Part shown: positions 1 to 9,261 of the stretch, piece after piece | Layout: each line of letters begins with the position of its first letter | How positions within the stretch are numbered: the first letter of the stretch is position 1 | Assembly: GCA_018806915.1 (NCBI GenBank) | Contig: JAGKQI010000010.1 | Coordinates: 186,001 to 250,000 of the forward strand | Length of the DNA stretch: 64,000 nucleotides | Direction: 5' to 3' | Origin: Phytophthora colocasiae | Lineage: Eukaryota > Oomycota > Peronosporomycetes > Peronosporales > Peronosporaceae | Notes under the pieces: model-generated | Databases searched by the model: none | What the model was told of the DNA's origin: nothing | What the model saw: only the letters and a program-made list of their open reading frames with translations | Made by a program: the position numbers and the translations under genes

Positions 1-46
1 GGAACGCGACGAGTTCGCGCGGCGTCTCAACTCTGCCCAGGCAGAC

Positions 47-1394
47 CTAGATCGAGCTACAGAGGACCGGGATCGTTTGACTGAAGAGGTGGAACAAGCC
101 ACTAACGAGATCCAGGATCTCCAGGCGGAAGCCCGGATCCATGCTTGCGATCTGGCTGAGGCGAAGCAAGACTCCGTCACTGCCAATGCCAGCTACAACC
201 GGATCTCGGCTGATCTTGCACATCTCCAACTGGATTCCAGCCCCACGCCTTCGACAGGGGCTCCCACCCGATTGGCCCTGGCTGAGCGGGATCGAGCCTT
301 GGCGGACTCCGCCCGAGCGATCGCTTCCCTGACCAGTAACCGATCAACTCGCCCACGCTAACTCCGAACTGAACCGAGTCACTTCGGAGCGGGATCGCCT
401 ACTCGCGGAACGAGACCAAGCGTTCGCAGATCGCGACAGAGCACAGACGAATCTCAGCACCGAGCGACAGCGATCCACTCGTCTAGGTACGCATGTAGCC
501 TAGATCCCTCCCCACCTGACCATGATCACTCATATTCTGTTTGTCGTAGAGGATGATCTGATCGGTACCCATGCCGAAGTGCAGGAGTTAGAAGCGAGTC
601 TTCAGGCACTGCAGGAGGACTACGATCAAGCGGAAGATAACATATCGGCGACTACCAACGTCCTGACCGAGATGGTGTCTCGGCTCCGCGCTGCTCAAGA
701 TGAACGGGGGATCAAACGTGCTCTCAGTCCGCCCCCATCTCCTGCTACATCGCCCCCGCACAAGACCTCACGGACGGAGCCGCCCCCGACCGATCACGAC
801 GCGGCCACACCTGACGTTCCCGCTGGAGACCACCCTGGTGGCCAGGCCCAGGCGACCGAGCTCGAAGAAAAGCACGAAGAAGGCCCAGACCCCTTCGATC
901 TGGGTCCTGAACCCGCGATCCCGACTGAGCCGGATGCGGAGGAAGCAGATCGCACCCAGGCCACCTCGCAAGTGACCGTGGAAGCACCTCCCCCGAAGAA
1001 GGGTGGCTCGGATCGGTCCCAACGCAAACCCGATCCGGAGCATGACGATGACGAAGAGGATCCTGGCGCTGGATCCGACGACGCTCTTCGGGCTACGATA
1101 CTCCGATCGCTGTCGTGGCACCGCCGGCATGGAAATCCTCCTCCAGCATCCGGTGATCAAGGGGAGTCTGCTCCTTCAACGCCTCCGGCGCAGCCGACAC
1201 CTCCGGGCGGCAGTTCCCCACAGACTCCGATCACTTCTCCTCAGGGGTCCCCGAGGGGTAGTCCAGCTGGCGGGAGCCCTCCCGGTGGGGGATCTCCGGG
1301 TGGCGGCTCTCCCGGCGGCTCGCCGCGCCCCCAGCTGCACCCTCCTCTGTTCGCGATCAGCTCGTCTATTCCCGGGTATGCGAACGTCCGGTAG
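47..1394 (+). pseudogene. Antisense ORF of element A, N-terminal and middle parts (degraded)
   Basis: Plus-strand reading frames lie opposite to pol, in the place occupied by the intact 1101-codon antisense ORF of element B. The stretch 77-361 encodes a charged, heptad-like sequence (TEEVEQATNEIQDLQAEAR) typical of a coiled coil. The stretch 522-1394 continues with a helical segment and then a long Pro/Ser/Gly/acidic low-complexity region. It closes at TAG 1392-1394, after which the same frame stays open through 1395-1600. The protein has no recognisable enzymatic domain. It is probably one ORF broken by stops and frameshifts. The link to element B rests on position, architecture and the C-terminal similarity described under 1623-2188. 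The function is unknown. Confidence 0.5.
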
Positions 1395-1622
1395 TTTGCG
1401 GCTGGTGATGTCTTCCCGTGGGATCCGATGTTCATCGGAACTTTGGCGATCGTCGGTATGATCCTCTCCACATTGTCCAAAAGGCTGCTGCTACCTCCCG
1501 GATTCCTCTACCCGGCGAGATCACCGGCTAATCGCCCTTCCCGAGCCGGGGTCGGCTGGTTGGCTAGCCTGATCACTGGGCCCAACGTGCAGGCCCTACT
1601 TGCTACCCGACCCTGGGAGGTG

Positions 1623-2188
1623 CTCCGCAACCGACCGGCCCCCTCACCTTCGATCTCGGTCTACATCGTCGTGCTGGAACTCTGCTGGGGCAGATCGCGG
1701 ATGCCTACGCCGCCTTCGAGTCAGATCACCTGCAGGCCTACTGGGAATCGACCCATTATCTCGAGATCACGAAGGCGATGTATGAGGCTGATCCTGACCT
1801 CCATCGGTATTACCTCGAACGTCGGCAACGGCGTAGCCGCACCGGAGAACGTTGGCGGCTGTTGTTGGGACGATTCCTGCCCATGATGCGGGCGATGTGG
1901 GCGGACATCGATCTTCTGCTCGACCCCTACTTCCTGCACTTCCCCACTATCCGTGATCGGGTATACTGGTACCCCGGATCGGCCTCCCGAATGGCTAACC
2001 TGGCCCAGCCGACTCTGAACCGACCGGAGCCCACCGATCTGATCTCTGCGTTGGCAGAATGCGATCAAGAGGACCTTTGGCGCAACCATTACCGCGATCG
2101 ACCGGCAGATCACCCGTCCCGGCAGATCCCACGGCTCGAAAACAAGTTTAACCCGCCTGCTCCACCTACACCTCCTGGGACCCCCTGA
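1623..2188 (+). pseudogene. Antisense ORF of element A, conserved C-terminal domain
   Basis: This frame is open upstream of the ATG at 1778 and reads through about 1623-2188. It contains DHLQAYWESTHYLEI, then a basic RRQRRSRTGERW segment, then aromatic/Pro/Trp-rich sequence ending near ECDQEDLWRNHYRD. The intact antisense ORF of element B has an equivalent end: KHAQAFWERTHWVTM, then a basic segment, a Trp/Pro-rich part and DEEWLQYVPADIKKD. The match is weak but collinear and ends at the same relative place, about 375 bp from the convergent pol stop. I read it as a shared domain of unknown function. It lies in a different frame from 522-1394, so at least one frameshift has occurred in A. Confidence 0.45.
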
Positions 2189-2563
2189 TCTCGCGATCTC
2201 GACCAGTCCGGAGGTGATCAGCCGAACCTGGGGTCGATCAGCACGTTTACATCTTCTTTATCACGATCCGGTACTTCGCCACGCGATCCCGACTCCAGCC
2301 TAGCCTCTTTTCAATTCCACGTAATCTTTCCAACTTCAAAGATCAGCGTTCTTCTCCATACTTACTCCACAGTTTCGATCCCCATTCAACATCTTCAAAA
2401 TCTCCACACCTTCCATCCAATCGCTCCGGTTTCACATGCATATACAAGAAAAATATAAAATCTCCACGAAAAATATAAAATCTCCACATCCGATCCAGAT
2501 AGACATCCAGATCTGCATCCGCGATCTCGGCGTTGTGACCTGGTCACATCGCCCTCTTCGCGT
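2189..2563. other. Convergent intergenic spacer inside element A
   Basis: This is a non-coding AT-richer spacer between the ends of the convergent antisense ORF and pol. It contains a 20-bp unit (GAAAAATATAAAATCTCCAC) repeated directly twice at about 2448-2487. Element B has a spacer of similar length (16868-17252) in the same place, probably holding termination and 3'-processing signals for both convergent transcripts. I cannot identify specific signals. Confidence 0.4.
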
Positions 2564-3979
2564 CTACACCTCTTCGTGCGACTGCATCACGCCAAACCGA
2601 TTTCGGTTAGCATGATCACGTAGGAACGCACTCAGTATGGCTCCACAGTTAAGATCAGCTTCATCAACCCAAGTCGGTTCGTCATAGCCGACCCAATGCA
2701 CCAGGAATTCACGATAGATCCGGCCGTAGCGAGTTCGTTTCCCACTTCGCATGTCCGAGATCCGTTCGACCTCGTACTCATCGGCATCCAGATCTGGGAC
2801 CAAACTGTCCTCCGGAAGGAGGATCTCGTCGAAATCAAGCCGATCTGCTTCATCCACCGTCAACTCGATCCGCGGTCGATCCGGAAAATTCCGTACCAGC
2901 TTTAGCTTAGAAACATGGACCACTGGGAAGATATGGTAGTCGGATCCCGCGATCTCCAGCTTGATCGTGAATTCATTGAGCTTCTCTGCAACACGGAACG
3001 GGCCGTGCCAAAGGTGAGCGAGTTTACGCGCATATCCTTCCTTCACACGATCTAGATACAGCCAGACTCGTGATCCTGCTTCGATCTGATGCGGATCGAC
3101 ATCCTCGTTATGCCGATCGGCTCGATCTGCAATCGCCTCTCGTAGCCTAGCGTTGACCTGTTCTCGCGACTGCTGGTAGTATCTCTGAACCCGATATCTC
3201 CACCGTCTTGGATCGCGATCGTGGCGTCTGGTCGATCCGATCGGGATCGTTGCTTCCAACGTCGATCTCGGATCCCATCCATGTACCAGGTAGTGAGGGG
3301 TATCTCCCCGAACCCGATCGTGAGCCGTGTTAATGGCGAACGTCAGTCTCTCCGCGTATTCATCCCTGTCCTTCTGATCGAGATCTTGAACATACATCTT
3401 GATCGCCCTAGTCGCCGTTTGTACCATCCGTTCCGCAGTCCCGTTGGCTTGTGGCCGGTAGGCCATCGTCGCCCGTTGTCGCTGCCCCAGGATCTTATTG
3501 AACGATCTGAAGAAGTCGGACATGAAACCCGGTTCTCGATCATGCCTGATCATCTCGCTAGCACCAAATCTGCGGAACACGCATTCTTCATAGGATTCTG
3601 CGACGGTCTGGGCCGATCGGGAGGAACTGGCCTTCGCGATCACATATCCCGTGAACAGATCGACCCAGATCAGTAGTTCGGTGTTGCCTTTGTTAGATCT
3701 GGGCAGGGAGGGTATGTGATCCATCGCTATGATCTGGAACGGGTATGTCGCTTGCAGATTCCCCGGCGACTCGCCCCGGATCGTGGGTCTCCCTTTTCCA
3801 GTCTCACAGTCTACACACTCGCCTACGTATCGCTGCACACTCCGATATAATCCCCTCCAATGGAAATGATCTCGGATTCGCTGATAGGTACGTCCGATCC
3901 CCTGATGTCCCCCTTCCAGAGTCGTATGGTAGTGGTGGAGGACATCCTGCTGTAGCGTTTCTGGAACTACAAGTCTCAT
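2564..3979 (-). CDS. Gypsy A integrase with C-terminal chromodomain
   Basis: This is the 3' part of pol, catalysing insertion of element cDNA into chromatin. In order it shows the HHCC zinc-binding domain (H...H, then CVDCETGK near residue 57), the DDE core (first Asp in IIAMDHIPS, second in IRHDREPGF, Glu in NGTAERM), a basic linker, and a chromodomain at about residues 400-455 (YEVERISDMR, FLVHWVGYDEPTW). A C-terminal chromodomain is typical of chromoviral Gypsy elements that target modified histones. The first codon shown here is only the start of the open frame. The frame is separated from the upstream RNase H frame (4151-5128) by a stop, so pol is interrupted in this copy. Confidence 0.85.
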   Translation of the reverse strand: MRLVVPETLQQDVLHHYHTTLEGGHQGIGRTYQRIRDHFHWRGLYRSVQRYVGECVDCETGKGRPTIRGESPGNLQATYPFQIIAMDHIPSLPRSNKGNTELLIWVDLFTGYVIAKASSSRSAQTVAESYEECVFRRFGASEMIRHDREPGFMSDFFRSFNKILGQRQRATMAYRPQANGTAERMVQTATRAIKMYVQDLDQKDRDEYAERLTFAINTAHDRVRGDTPHYLVHGWDPRSTLEATIPIGSTRRHDRDPRRWRYRVQRYYQQSREQVNARLREAIADRADRHNEDVDPHQIEAGSRVWLYLDRVKEGYARKLAHLWHGPFRVAEKLNEFTIKLEIAGSDYHIFPVVHVSKLKLVRNFPDRPRIELTVDEADRLDFDEILLPEDSLVPDLDADEYEVERISDMRSGKRTRYGRIYREFLVHWVGYDEPTWVDEADLNCGAILSAFLRDHANRNRFGVMQSHEEV

Positions 3980-4150
3980 CAGGCGGTCGCGATCACCACT
4001 TGATCTCGGCCCTGGTGGGCAGTAAAACAGCAGATCTTGTTCGTCTACCTCGTACTCGGAGGCGATCTTGGCGTAGGATACAGATTCGGCTCGAGTAAGA
4101 TCCGCAATCTGCCCAGCCAGGTACCTTTTTAGTCCGGCGATCCAGACTTC

Positions 4151-5128
4151 CTAGTCCTGGGCTCGCCTGATCCGATGAATCCGCATCTCCCGGATCAGTT
4201 CCTCTCGCAGGACAGCGGTACCAGGTCGCGCTCGGGCTGCACGCGTGGCTACTGCCGACACTTGTGCAGTTCGATCTTCAACTCGAGGGGTTAACAGCTC
4301 ATCAAGCCGATTTAGGGTGATCAGATCGCGCCGATCTGCCTCATCGTGGACCTCGATCCCGCTTCCTCGCTGCAGTGCGGCACTCGCCAAGCTATCTGCG
4401 CTCCCATTCCAGTCTCTCTTCACATGGACCAGCTCATGATCTCCCCAATTCCGCAAGTGATCTAGCACCTTCTGTTTCAGTAACGTCAATCCTGGCGCCT
4501 TGCAGTCGATCTCGCCCCGGACTTGTCGGATCACCAGATTCGAATCACCACAAACGACCAAACGGCGGCGTTCTAACTGTGCGATCATGCCAAGACCTAG
4601 CAAGAGTCCACGGTATTCCGCTTCATTGACAGTAAGGTTTTCAGCATAATCCGATCTAGCCTTGATCACTTTCCACTCTGGTAAACTCCACACGATCGCG
4701 CTGAAAGCGCCTCCTCCTCGTTTCACGCGTGCCGATCCGTCGAAACTTATAACCCACAACTCCTCATCTGGGTCTACGGTGGGGATCGGCATCTGGATCC
4801 GACGTTTTGGCTCCTTTCGTGGCGCGATCGCGATCAGAGCTTCGTCGATCTCCGATCTGGGCGTTATGGTAGCTGCGATCGCCCCCAGTATCTCATCCTC
4901 CCCCTTCGCACACTTCGTGATCTCGAGTGTCCACGGGGACAGAAGAGCAGACCATTGTCCCAGACGTCCTTGGAGGCCGGCAGACTTAAACAGCCAGGCA
5001 AGCGTTGAGTGTCGGGTTAGGACCTTGATCCGACGTCCCACCAACAAGGTGTAGTGTAGGTCCAAGATCCGAAGTAGAGCTAACACCTCCTTTTCGGCAA
5101 CATTATAATTCAGCTCGTTAGTCTTCAA
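4151..5128 (-). CDS. Gypsy A dual RNase H region of pol
   Basis: The open frame begins inside the RT-proximal RNase H (NYNVAEKEVLALLRIL, then VLTRHSTLAWLF), where the usual TDH is TRH. A second, complete RNase H domain follows at about residues 105-235: first Asp in VISFDGSARV, Glu in NEAEYRGLL, Asp in VVCGDSNLVI, last Asp in NGSADSLA. It would degrade the RNA strand of the RNA/DNA hybrid. The frame opens with a non-ATG codon because it is a continuation of the 5125-8271 frame. The natural sequence (HDQIYHPVAFASRTLKTNE) is recovered by a one-base frame change near 5170-5185, so this copy carries a frameshift in pol. Confidence 0.8.
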   Translation of the reverse strand: MKTNELNYNVAEKEVLALLRILDLHYTLLVGRRIKVLTRHSTLAWLFKSAGLQGRLGQWSALLSPWTLEITKCAKGEDEILGAIAATITPRSEIDEALIAIAPRKEPKRRIQMPIPTVDPDEELWVISFDGSARVKRGGGAFSAIVWSLPEWKVIKARSDYAENLTVNEAEYRGLLLGLGMIAQLERRRLVVCGDSNLVIRQVRGEIDCKAPGLTLLKQKVLDHLRNWGDHELVHVKRDWNGSADSLASAALQRGSGIEVHDEADRRDLITLNRLDELLTPRVEDRTAQVSAVATRAARARPGTAVLREELIREMRIHRIRRAQD

Positions 5129-8100
5129 GGTTCGGCTGGCAAACGCGACCGGGTGGTAGATCTGGTCGTGTTCCGCATTAGTGCGGCGGAAATCGCCCAG
5201 TCACTAGCGTACACGATCACCACGGGTAACTTCGTCGTGTCGAAGTGACGAAGGATCGGAGTCGACGCGATCTTGGTTTTCAAGGCTGTAAACGCCCTGT
5301 GTGCCCTACCCCACCTCTCGTCGCCAGCTTTTTGGGCCAGCTTGGCTTCGACCTCGCTTGAACAGGGGGGAGGCATCGCCCCCAAGTCGGGATCCGGTGT
5401 ACTATCCCCCTTTTGAGTCGACGTGTCGGGTGATCCATCCTGATTCGACTTAAGCGCAACGGGATCTCGAGTGATCGGGTCCGTACTATCCATGATCTTT
5501 CGTAGATCTGGTCGCTTCTTCAGTTCTGCGAACTCCACCTCACGTAGTTCATATAGGACCGATGCATAGATCGCATAATCCTCGATGAACCGACTATAGT
5601 AATTCAATCTTCCCAGGAACGATTGCATGGATCGGAGTGATCCAGGGAATGGTAGATCCGCCAGAGACTTCAGGTCTTTCGGGTTTGCCTCCAATCCATC
5701 GATCGATACTTTGTGTCCGAGATATTCCACCTTATCCATGCCCCAGAAGCTCTTTGCCACACTGATCGAGAGATTCCACTTATCAGAGGACTCCAATAGG
5801 TCTTCCACCCGATCGCACATTTGATCCCATGATCCAGCCGTGATCAAGATATCGTCGATGTATGATCTCCGTCCTAGCACCGACGGGCGACCGGGATCTT
5901 CCGGGATTCCTGATTCGAACACATCCGCAGAGCCTTCCACATCTCCGGACTGGGAGATCTTCAAAAATCCATATAGGGCATTGTCCACAAGGCGTTGATA
6001 GATCTGAGGGGCGTTCTTCAGCCCGAACGGCATGCGATTCCACTCGAAAAGGCCAAATGGAGTGATGAAAGCCGAGACCGCGCGAGCTCGATCGGTCATT
6101 GATACGACCCAGAATCCACTCGCCATGTCTAATGAACAATACCAAAGAACCTTGTCAAGATCTTCTAGCAGGTCACTGATCAGGGGCATCGGGTAGATCA
6201 TCAGCCTTGTGAGACCGTTCACCAACCGATAATCGATACATAGTCGGATGTCTACACCGTTCTTCTTGATGATCACCACGATCGGAGATGCCCATGGCGA
6301 TGTCGATGGCCGAATGATCTTGGCAGCTAGGAGTCCTTTGATAAGATCCGATACTTTCTCGCGAAACTGTGGCGCCACCTTTCGGACTCGTTGTGCGATC
6401 GGCTTTGCATCACCCACGTCGATATCGCATATAACACCCTTGGCCGCTGGAGGAAGTGCGTTTCCCTTTCCGATCAGGAGATGTCGCTTCTTCCAAATAA
6501 TCTGTCGAAGGTTCTCGATCTCCTCCGGGGTAGCCGATCCCGGATTCCCTACTTGCAGATCTTCAATCCTGACTTCTTCGGTGGTGGAGATCTGGATCTC
6601 TGGTACTACTGCGAGATTATCGGCTAGATCTTCGGCCGAAAAATCGCCACTTTCGTGTAAGTGGGTCTGATCAGCGTTCTCGATCCCTTCAGGAGATGTC
6701 GGATCCGGTTCATCCGTTGATTGATCACGCAGCCTATCGTCCTTGGCTGTCAAGATCGGGGTGTCTTTAACCGTGGGGACGGCATCGGCGTCGGATACAT
6801 GTTGGATCTCGATTTGAAAATCTGGTTTTTCTGTTTTTACCTCGATTTCCTCTTCACATGTCCGATCTGTCCGACCTGGGGCCTGATCTGGCAAGCTCTC
6901 ATTCGTCTCAGTCTCGCCACTCGTCTCAGTCTCACCGCCCCCAGCTTCGCCACTCGGGGTCTTGTCGGAACTGATCGTAATCGGTGGGGTATCCATGGGG
7001 TCCGATTGGGGATCGATGAATGCGACCTTGACTTCGGCCGTATCGGTTGGTGATCGCGGTTCCAATGTCGATATTGGTGCAGGATCAGGATTGGTCTTGG
7101 TTGCCCCACCTCGGCGGAGTATGGATCGCGGCGTAACATAGGTCGGCCGTTCGACCGACGGTAAGGGTATCTCTACGGATTCCTGAGGTTCTGGTCTTGC
7201 GTCCACAGTCGCTTCTAGAGCTAGATTCTGCCACTCCATGTAACGTCGGGATCCGATCGACACAAACCCGGGGAATCGAGGCACTTTTTCCTGATCAAGT
7301 ACCATTCCAACATGTAATCGGTGATCCAATCGTAAAATCTTCTCGCTCAAATTCGTGATCACTACATACCGAGTTCGGCCGGGTCCATTTACCACGGTGG
7401 GTACCCATTGGTCGCCTCTGGTCACCCATAATTTCTCCGTCGCCGATAATTTCACTCTCGATGCGGTCTCTTCAGATCCCCCAACTGGAATATGTAGATC
7501 TTCCTCCAATTTTACCGATCTTACCTTCTCCCCGTATAATCTCTTGCGACCACTAAGTGGGATCCCCACTTCATTAGGTAGGCACATCGATCCCTTCGCC
7601 AGATCCATCCGGACTCCAGCCGGGATCATGAAATCCATACCCAGGATCGCATCTTGCCCGGATAGATCCCCGATCCAAATATCGAAAAAGTAGACCAAGT
7701 ATCCCGCAAGCGTGATCTTGATCCTCGTTCTTCCCTCGGTGGTGTAGACATTATCACCGATCCCAACACACTCCTGTCTCTGACTAGTGTCAAAGTGGCA
7801 CCCAACCTTACGAGCAAAGGTGGTATCCAAGATGGATACCTCGGCGCCAGTGTCCAGGAGCAAGATCGCTCTTTCGTGATTGATCTTGCCTGAGATCTTG
7901 GCTTGGCGGAACCATTTTCCGGGTGCGTGGTATTTCCAATACCCCCTGGACTCTCCTTCCTTGAGATCCAGAGCCACTTCCGCACCAGATCGAGAGAACT
8001 CATCGATCCGGGGAAGACTCGCGATCTTAGCAGTATACGAATGCAACTTACATGTATTACCGCGCAGATCCGAATTCTCCCTATCTTGATCTCTCGATTT

Positions 8101-8271
8101 CTTGTTCACATATGCATAGATGCAGTACTCAGAACGCTCGGCTCGTACCGGTTTCCAAACCGGCGAGCGTCCTAGTTTAACATCTTTTCCACCTTCTCGG
8201 GGAACAATCCGGCATGTCGGGCCGGGTCGTACCACTTGCGGATCTGGTTGTAGAATTCTTCCATGGGGCAT
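5125..8271 (-). CDS. Gypsy A protease-reverse transcriptase (pol N-terminal part)
   Basis: The frame opens inside the end of gag, in the -1 frame relative to it, and is probably expressed as a gag-pol fusion by ribosomal frameshifting at 8175-8181. Domains: a retropepsin-like aspartic protease (ILLLDTGAEVSILD, followed by DAILGMDFM), a long acidic Thr/Glu/Asp-rich linker, RT fingers (SPWASPIVVIIKKNGVDIRLCIDYR), RT motif A (CSLDMASGFW), motif B (FGLKNAPQ), an insertion of about 40 residues, and catalytic YIDDILI. The C-terminal tail enters RNase H (VIVYASDWAI) and then falls out of frame at about 5185, ending in an unrelated tail. RT, protease and linker are otherwise intact. Confidence 0.85.
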   Translation of the reverse strand: MPHGRILQPDPQVVRPGPTCRIVPREGGKDVKLGRSPVWKPVRAERSEYCIYAYVNKKSRDQDRENSDLRGNTCKLHSYTAKIASLPRIDEFSRSGAEVALDLKEGESRGYWKYHAPGKWFRQAKISGKINHERAILLLDTGAEVSILDTTFARKVGCHFDTSQRQECVGIGDNVYTTEGRTRIKITLAGYLVYFFDIWIGDLSGQDAILGMDFMIPAGVRMDLAKGSMCLPNEVGIPLSGRKRLYGEKVRSVKLEEDLHIPVGGSEETASRVKLSATEKLWVTRGDQWVPTVVNGPGRTRYVVITNLSEKILRLDHRLHVGMVLDQEKVPRFPGFVSIGSRRYMEWQNLALEATVDARPEPQESVEIPLPSVERPTYVTPRSILRRGGATKTNPDPAPISTLEPRSPTDTAEVKVAFIDPQSDPMDTPPITISSDKTPSGEAGGGETETSGETETNESLPDQAPGRTDRTCEEEIEVKTEKPDFQIEIQHVSDADAVPTVKDTPILTAKDDRLRDQSTDEPDPTSPEGIENADQTHLHESGDFSAEDLADNLAVVPEIQISTTEEVRIEDLQVGNPGSATPEEIENLRQIIWKKRHLLIGKGNALPPAAKGVICDIDVGDAKPIAQRVRKVAPQFREKVSDLIKGLLAAKIIRPSTSPWASPIVVIIKKNGVDIRLCIDYRLVNGLTRLMIYPMPLISDLLEDLDKVLWYCSLDMASGFWVVSMTDRARAVSAFITPFGLFEWNRMPFGLKNAPQIYQRLVDNALYGFLKISQSGDVEGSADVFESGIPEDPGRPSVLGRRSYIDDILITAGSWDQMCDRVEDLLESSDKWNLSISVAKSFWGMDKVEYLGHKVSIDGLEANPKDLKSLADLPFPGSLRSMQSFLGRLNYYSRFIEDYAIYASVLYELREVEFAELKKRPDLRKIMDSTDPITRDPVALKSNQDGSPDTSTQKGDSTPDPDLGAMPPPCSSEVEAKLAQKAGDERWGRAHRAFTALKTKIASTPILRHFDTTKLPVVIVYASDWAISAALMRNTTRSTTRSRLPAEP
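8134..8181 (-). promoter_or_regulatory. Candidate -1 frameshift signal at the gag/pol junction of A
   Basis: Read on the minus strand, gag ends ATG TTA AAC TAG. The heptamer G TTA AAC (8181-8175) resembles X XXY YYZ slippery sites such as T TTA AAC. Four bases after AAC (TAGG, 8174-8171) a strong hairpin begins: outer arm ACGCTCG (8170-8164) with CGAGCGT (8140-8134), inner arm CCGGTT (8163-8158) with AACCGG (8153-8148), and a 7-nt bulge. The pol frame, -1 to gag, is open across the site. Element B has the same layout with different stem sequences. Confidence 0.65.
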
Positions 8272-9161
8272 TCTCCAGCTTCATGGATCTCCCCACAACC
8301 ACGGCAGGTATACAGACAGCGATCCGTTGGGTGACCCCTCTTCCCGCACTTTTCACAGGTTAGACGTCTCCAGCAGTCCAGATCCGTATGCTTCCGCGAT
8401 CCACAGTGTGAACAGCGACCTCGATCGTGGTCTGATGTACCCCTGCGATCCGCGATCCGGCCTCGATCTTGCGCGTTCACCTGCGATCGCGACTGATCCT
8501 GTTGGTGGGGAACGCCCCCAGTGCTGATCTGCTTGTCTTCCGACGCGGCAAGATATATCCTCCGGAGATCGCCTTCAGAATCGGATCCGTCCGATCCGGA
8601 TATTTCCTCTGATTCCGAACTCGGATCTTGGGTTTGGATCGCCCGTACCACCGCTCGGGTGGGTGCCGCCGGGGCACTGGCCGGTGCCTTTTGTCTGTAC
8701 TTCTGGAAACTGTCCAACAGATCTGCCCACTTGGTTTTCGTCGTTCGCCTGAGCTGCCTGTACCAGTTCTTTGCCGGTCCCACCATCAGATATGCAAATG
8801 TGAGGCATTTCTCTTTTTCCGTAGCCTGATCGCGCTGAAATGCTGACTTGACTTTACTGATCCAGGCCCGAGCGCGATCTTCGTCCAGATCTTTACCCGC
8901 AAAATCTTTCAGATCCGAGATCGCTGAGATCCGGACCCGCTGGATCATCGACGATCCTCCTTGACCGATCGCCGCGGATGCGATCGCTGCTCGGCTCGAC
9001 ATCTGTCCACCGGAACTTGGTATGCCCATATCGTCCGGATCGTATTCCCATGCATCCGGATCCGAGGCCGTAACGGACTCCATTTCAACATCCAACTCCC
9101 CTTTGATCGGCGATCGGGGTGTCGCGAGATTCCGTTCTTTTAAGAAACGATCCATCGCCAT
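8172..9161 (-). CDS. Gypsy A Gag (capsid/nucleocapsid) with three zinc knuckles
   Basis: This is the structural protein for the virus-like particle. A retrotransposon-gag capsid segment lies at about residues 95-150 (RAWISKVKSAFQRDQ, MVGPAKNWYRQL). An Ala/Pro and acidic linker follows, then three consecutive zinc knuckles near residues 245-300: CSHCGSRKHTDLDC, CEKCGKRGHPTDRC and CRGCGEIHEAGEC. The first two are CX2CX4HX4C and the third is CX2CX3HX4C. Element B has the same triple array, whereas one or two knuckles is more usual. The capsid portion is shorter than in B, where more residues lie between the WYRQL-like segment and the knuckles, so A may have an internal deletion. The stop at 8172 is part of the frameshift site. 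Confidence 0.8.
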   Translation of the reverse strand: MAMDRFLKERNLATPRSPIKGELDVEMESVTASDPDAWEYDPDDMGIPSSGGQMSSRAAIASAAIGQGGSSMIQRVRISAISDLKDFAGKDLDEDRARAWISKVKSAFQRDQATEKEKCLTFAYLMVGPAKNWYRQLRRTTKTKWADLLDSFQKYRQKAPASAPAAPTRAVVRAIQTQDPSSESEEISGSDGSDSEGDLRRIYLAASEDKQISTGGVPHQQDQSRSQVNAQDRGRIADRRGTSDHDRGRCSHCGSRKHTDLDCWRRLTCEKCGKRGHPTDRCLYTCRGCGEIHEAGECPMEEFYNQIRKWYDPARHAGLFPEKVEKMLN

Positions 9162-9261
9162 TTAAAAGTAGTCGTCCAACTTGTTGCTCGATCCAGTGGA
9201 ATTAGTCGTCGGCGCGGTCTGGTCTGTCCGGATCCGGCGATTTTCTTGCTGATCAGGTGTC

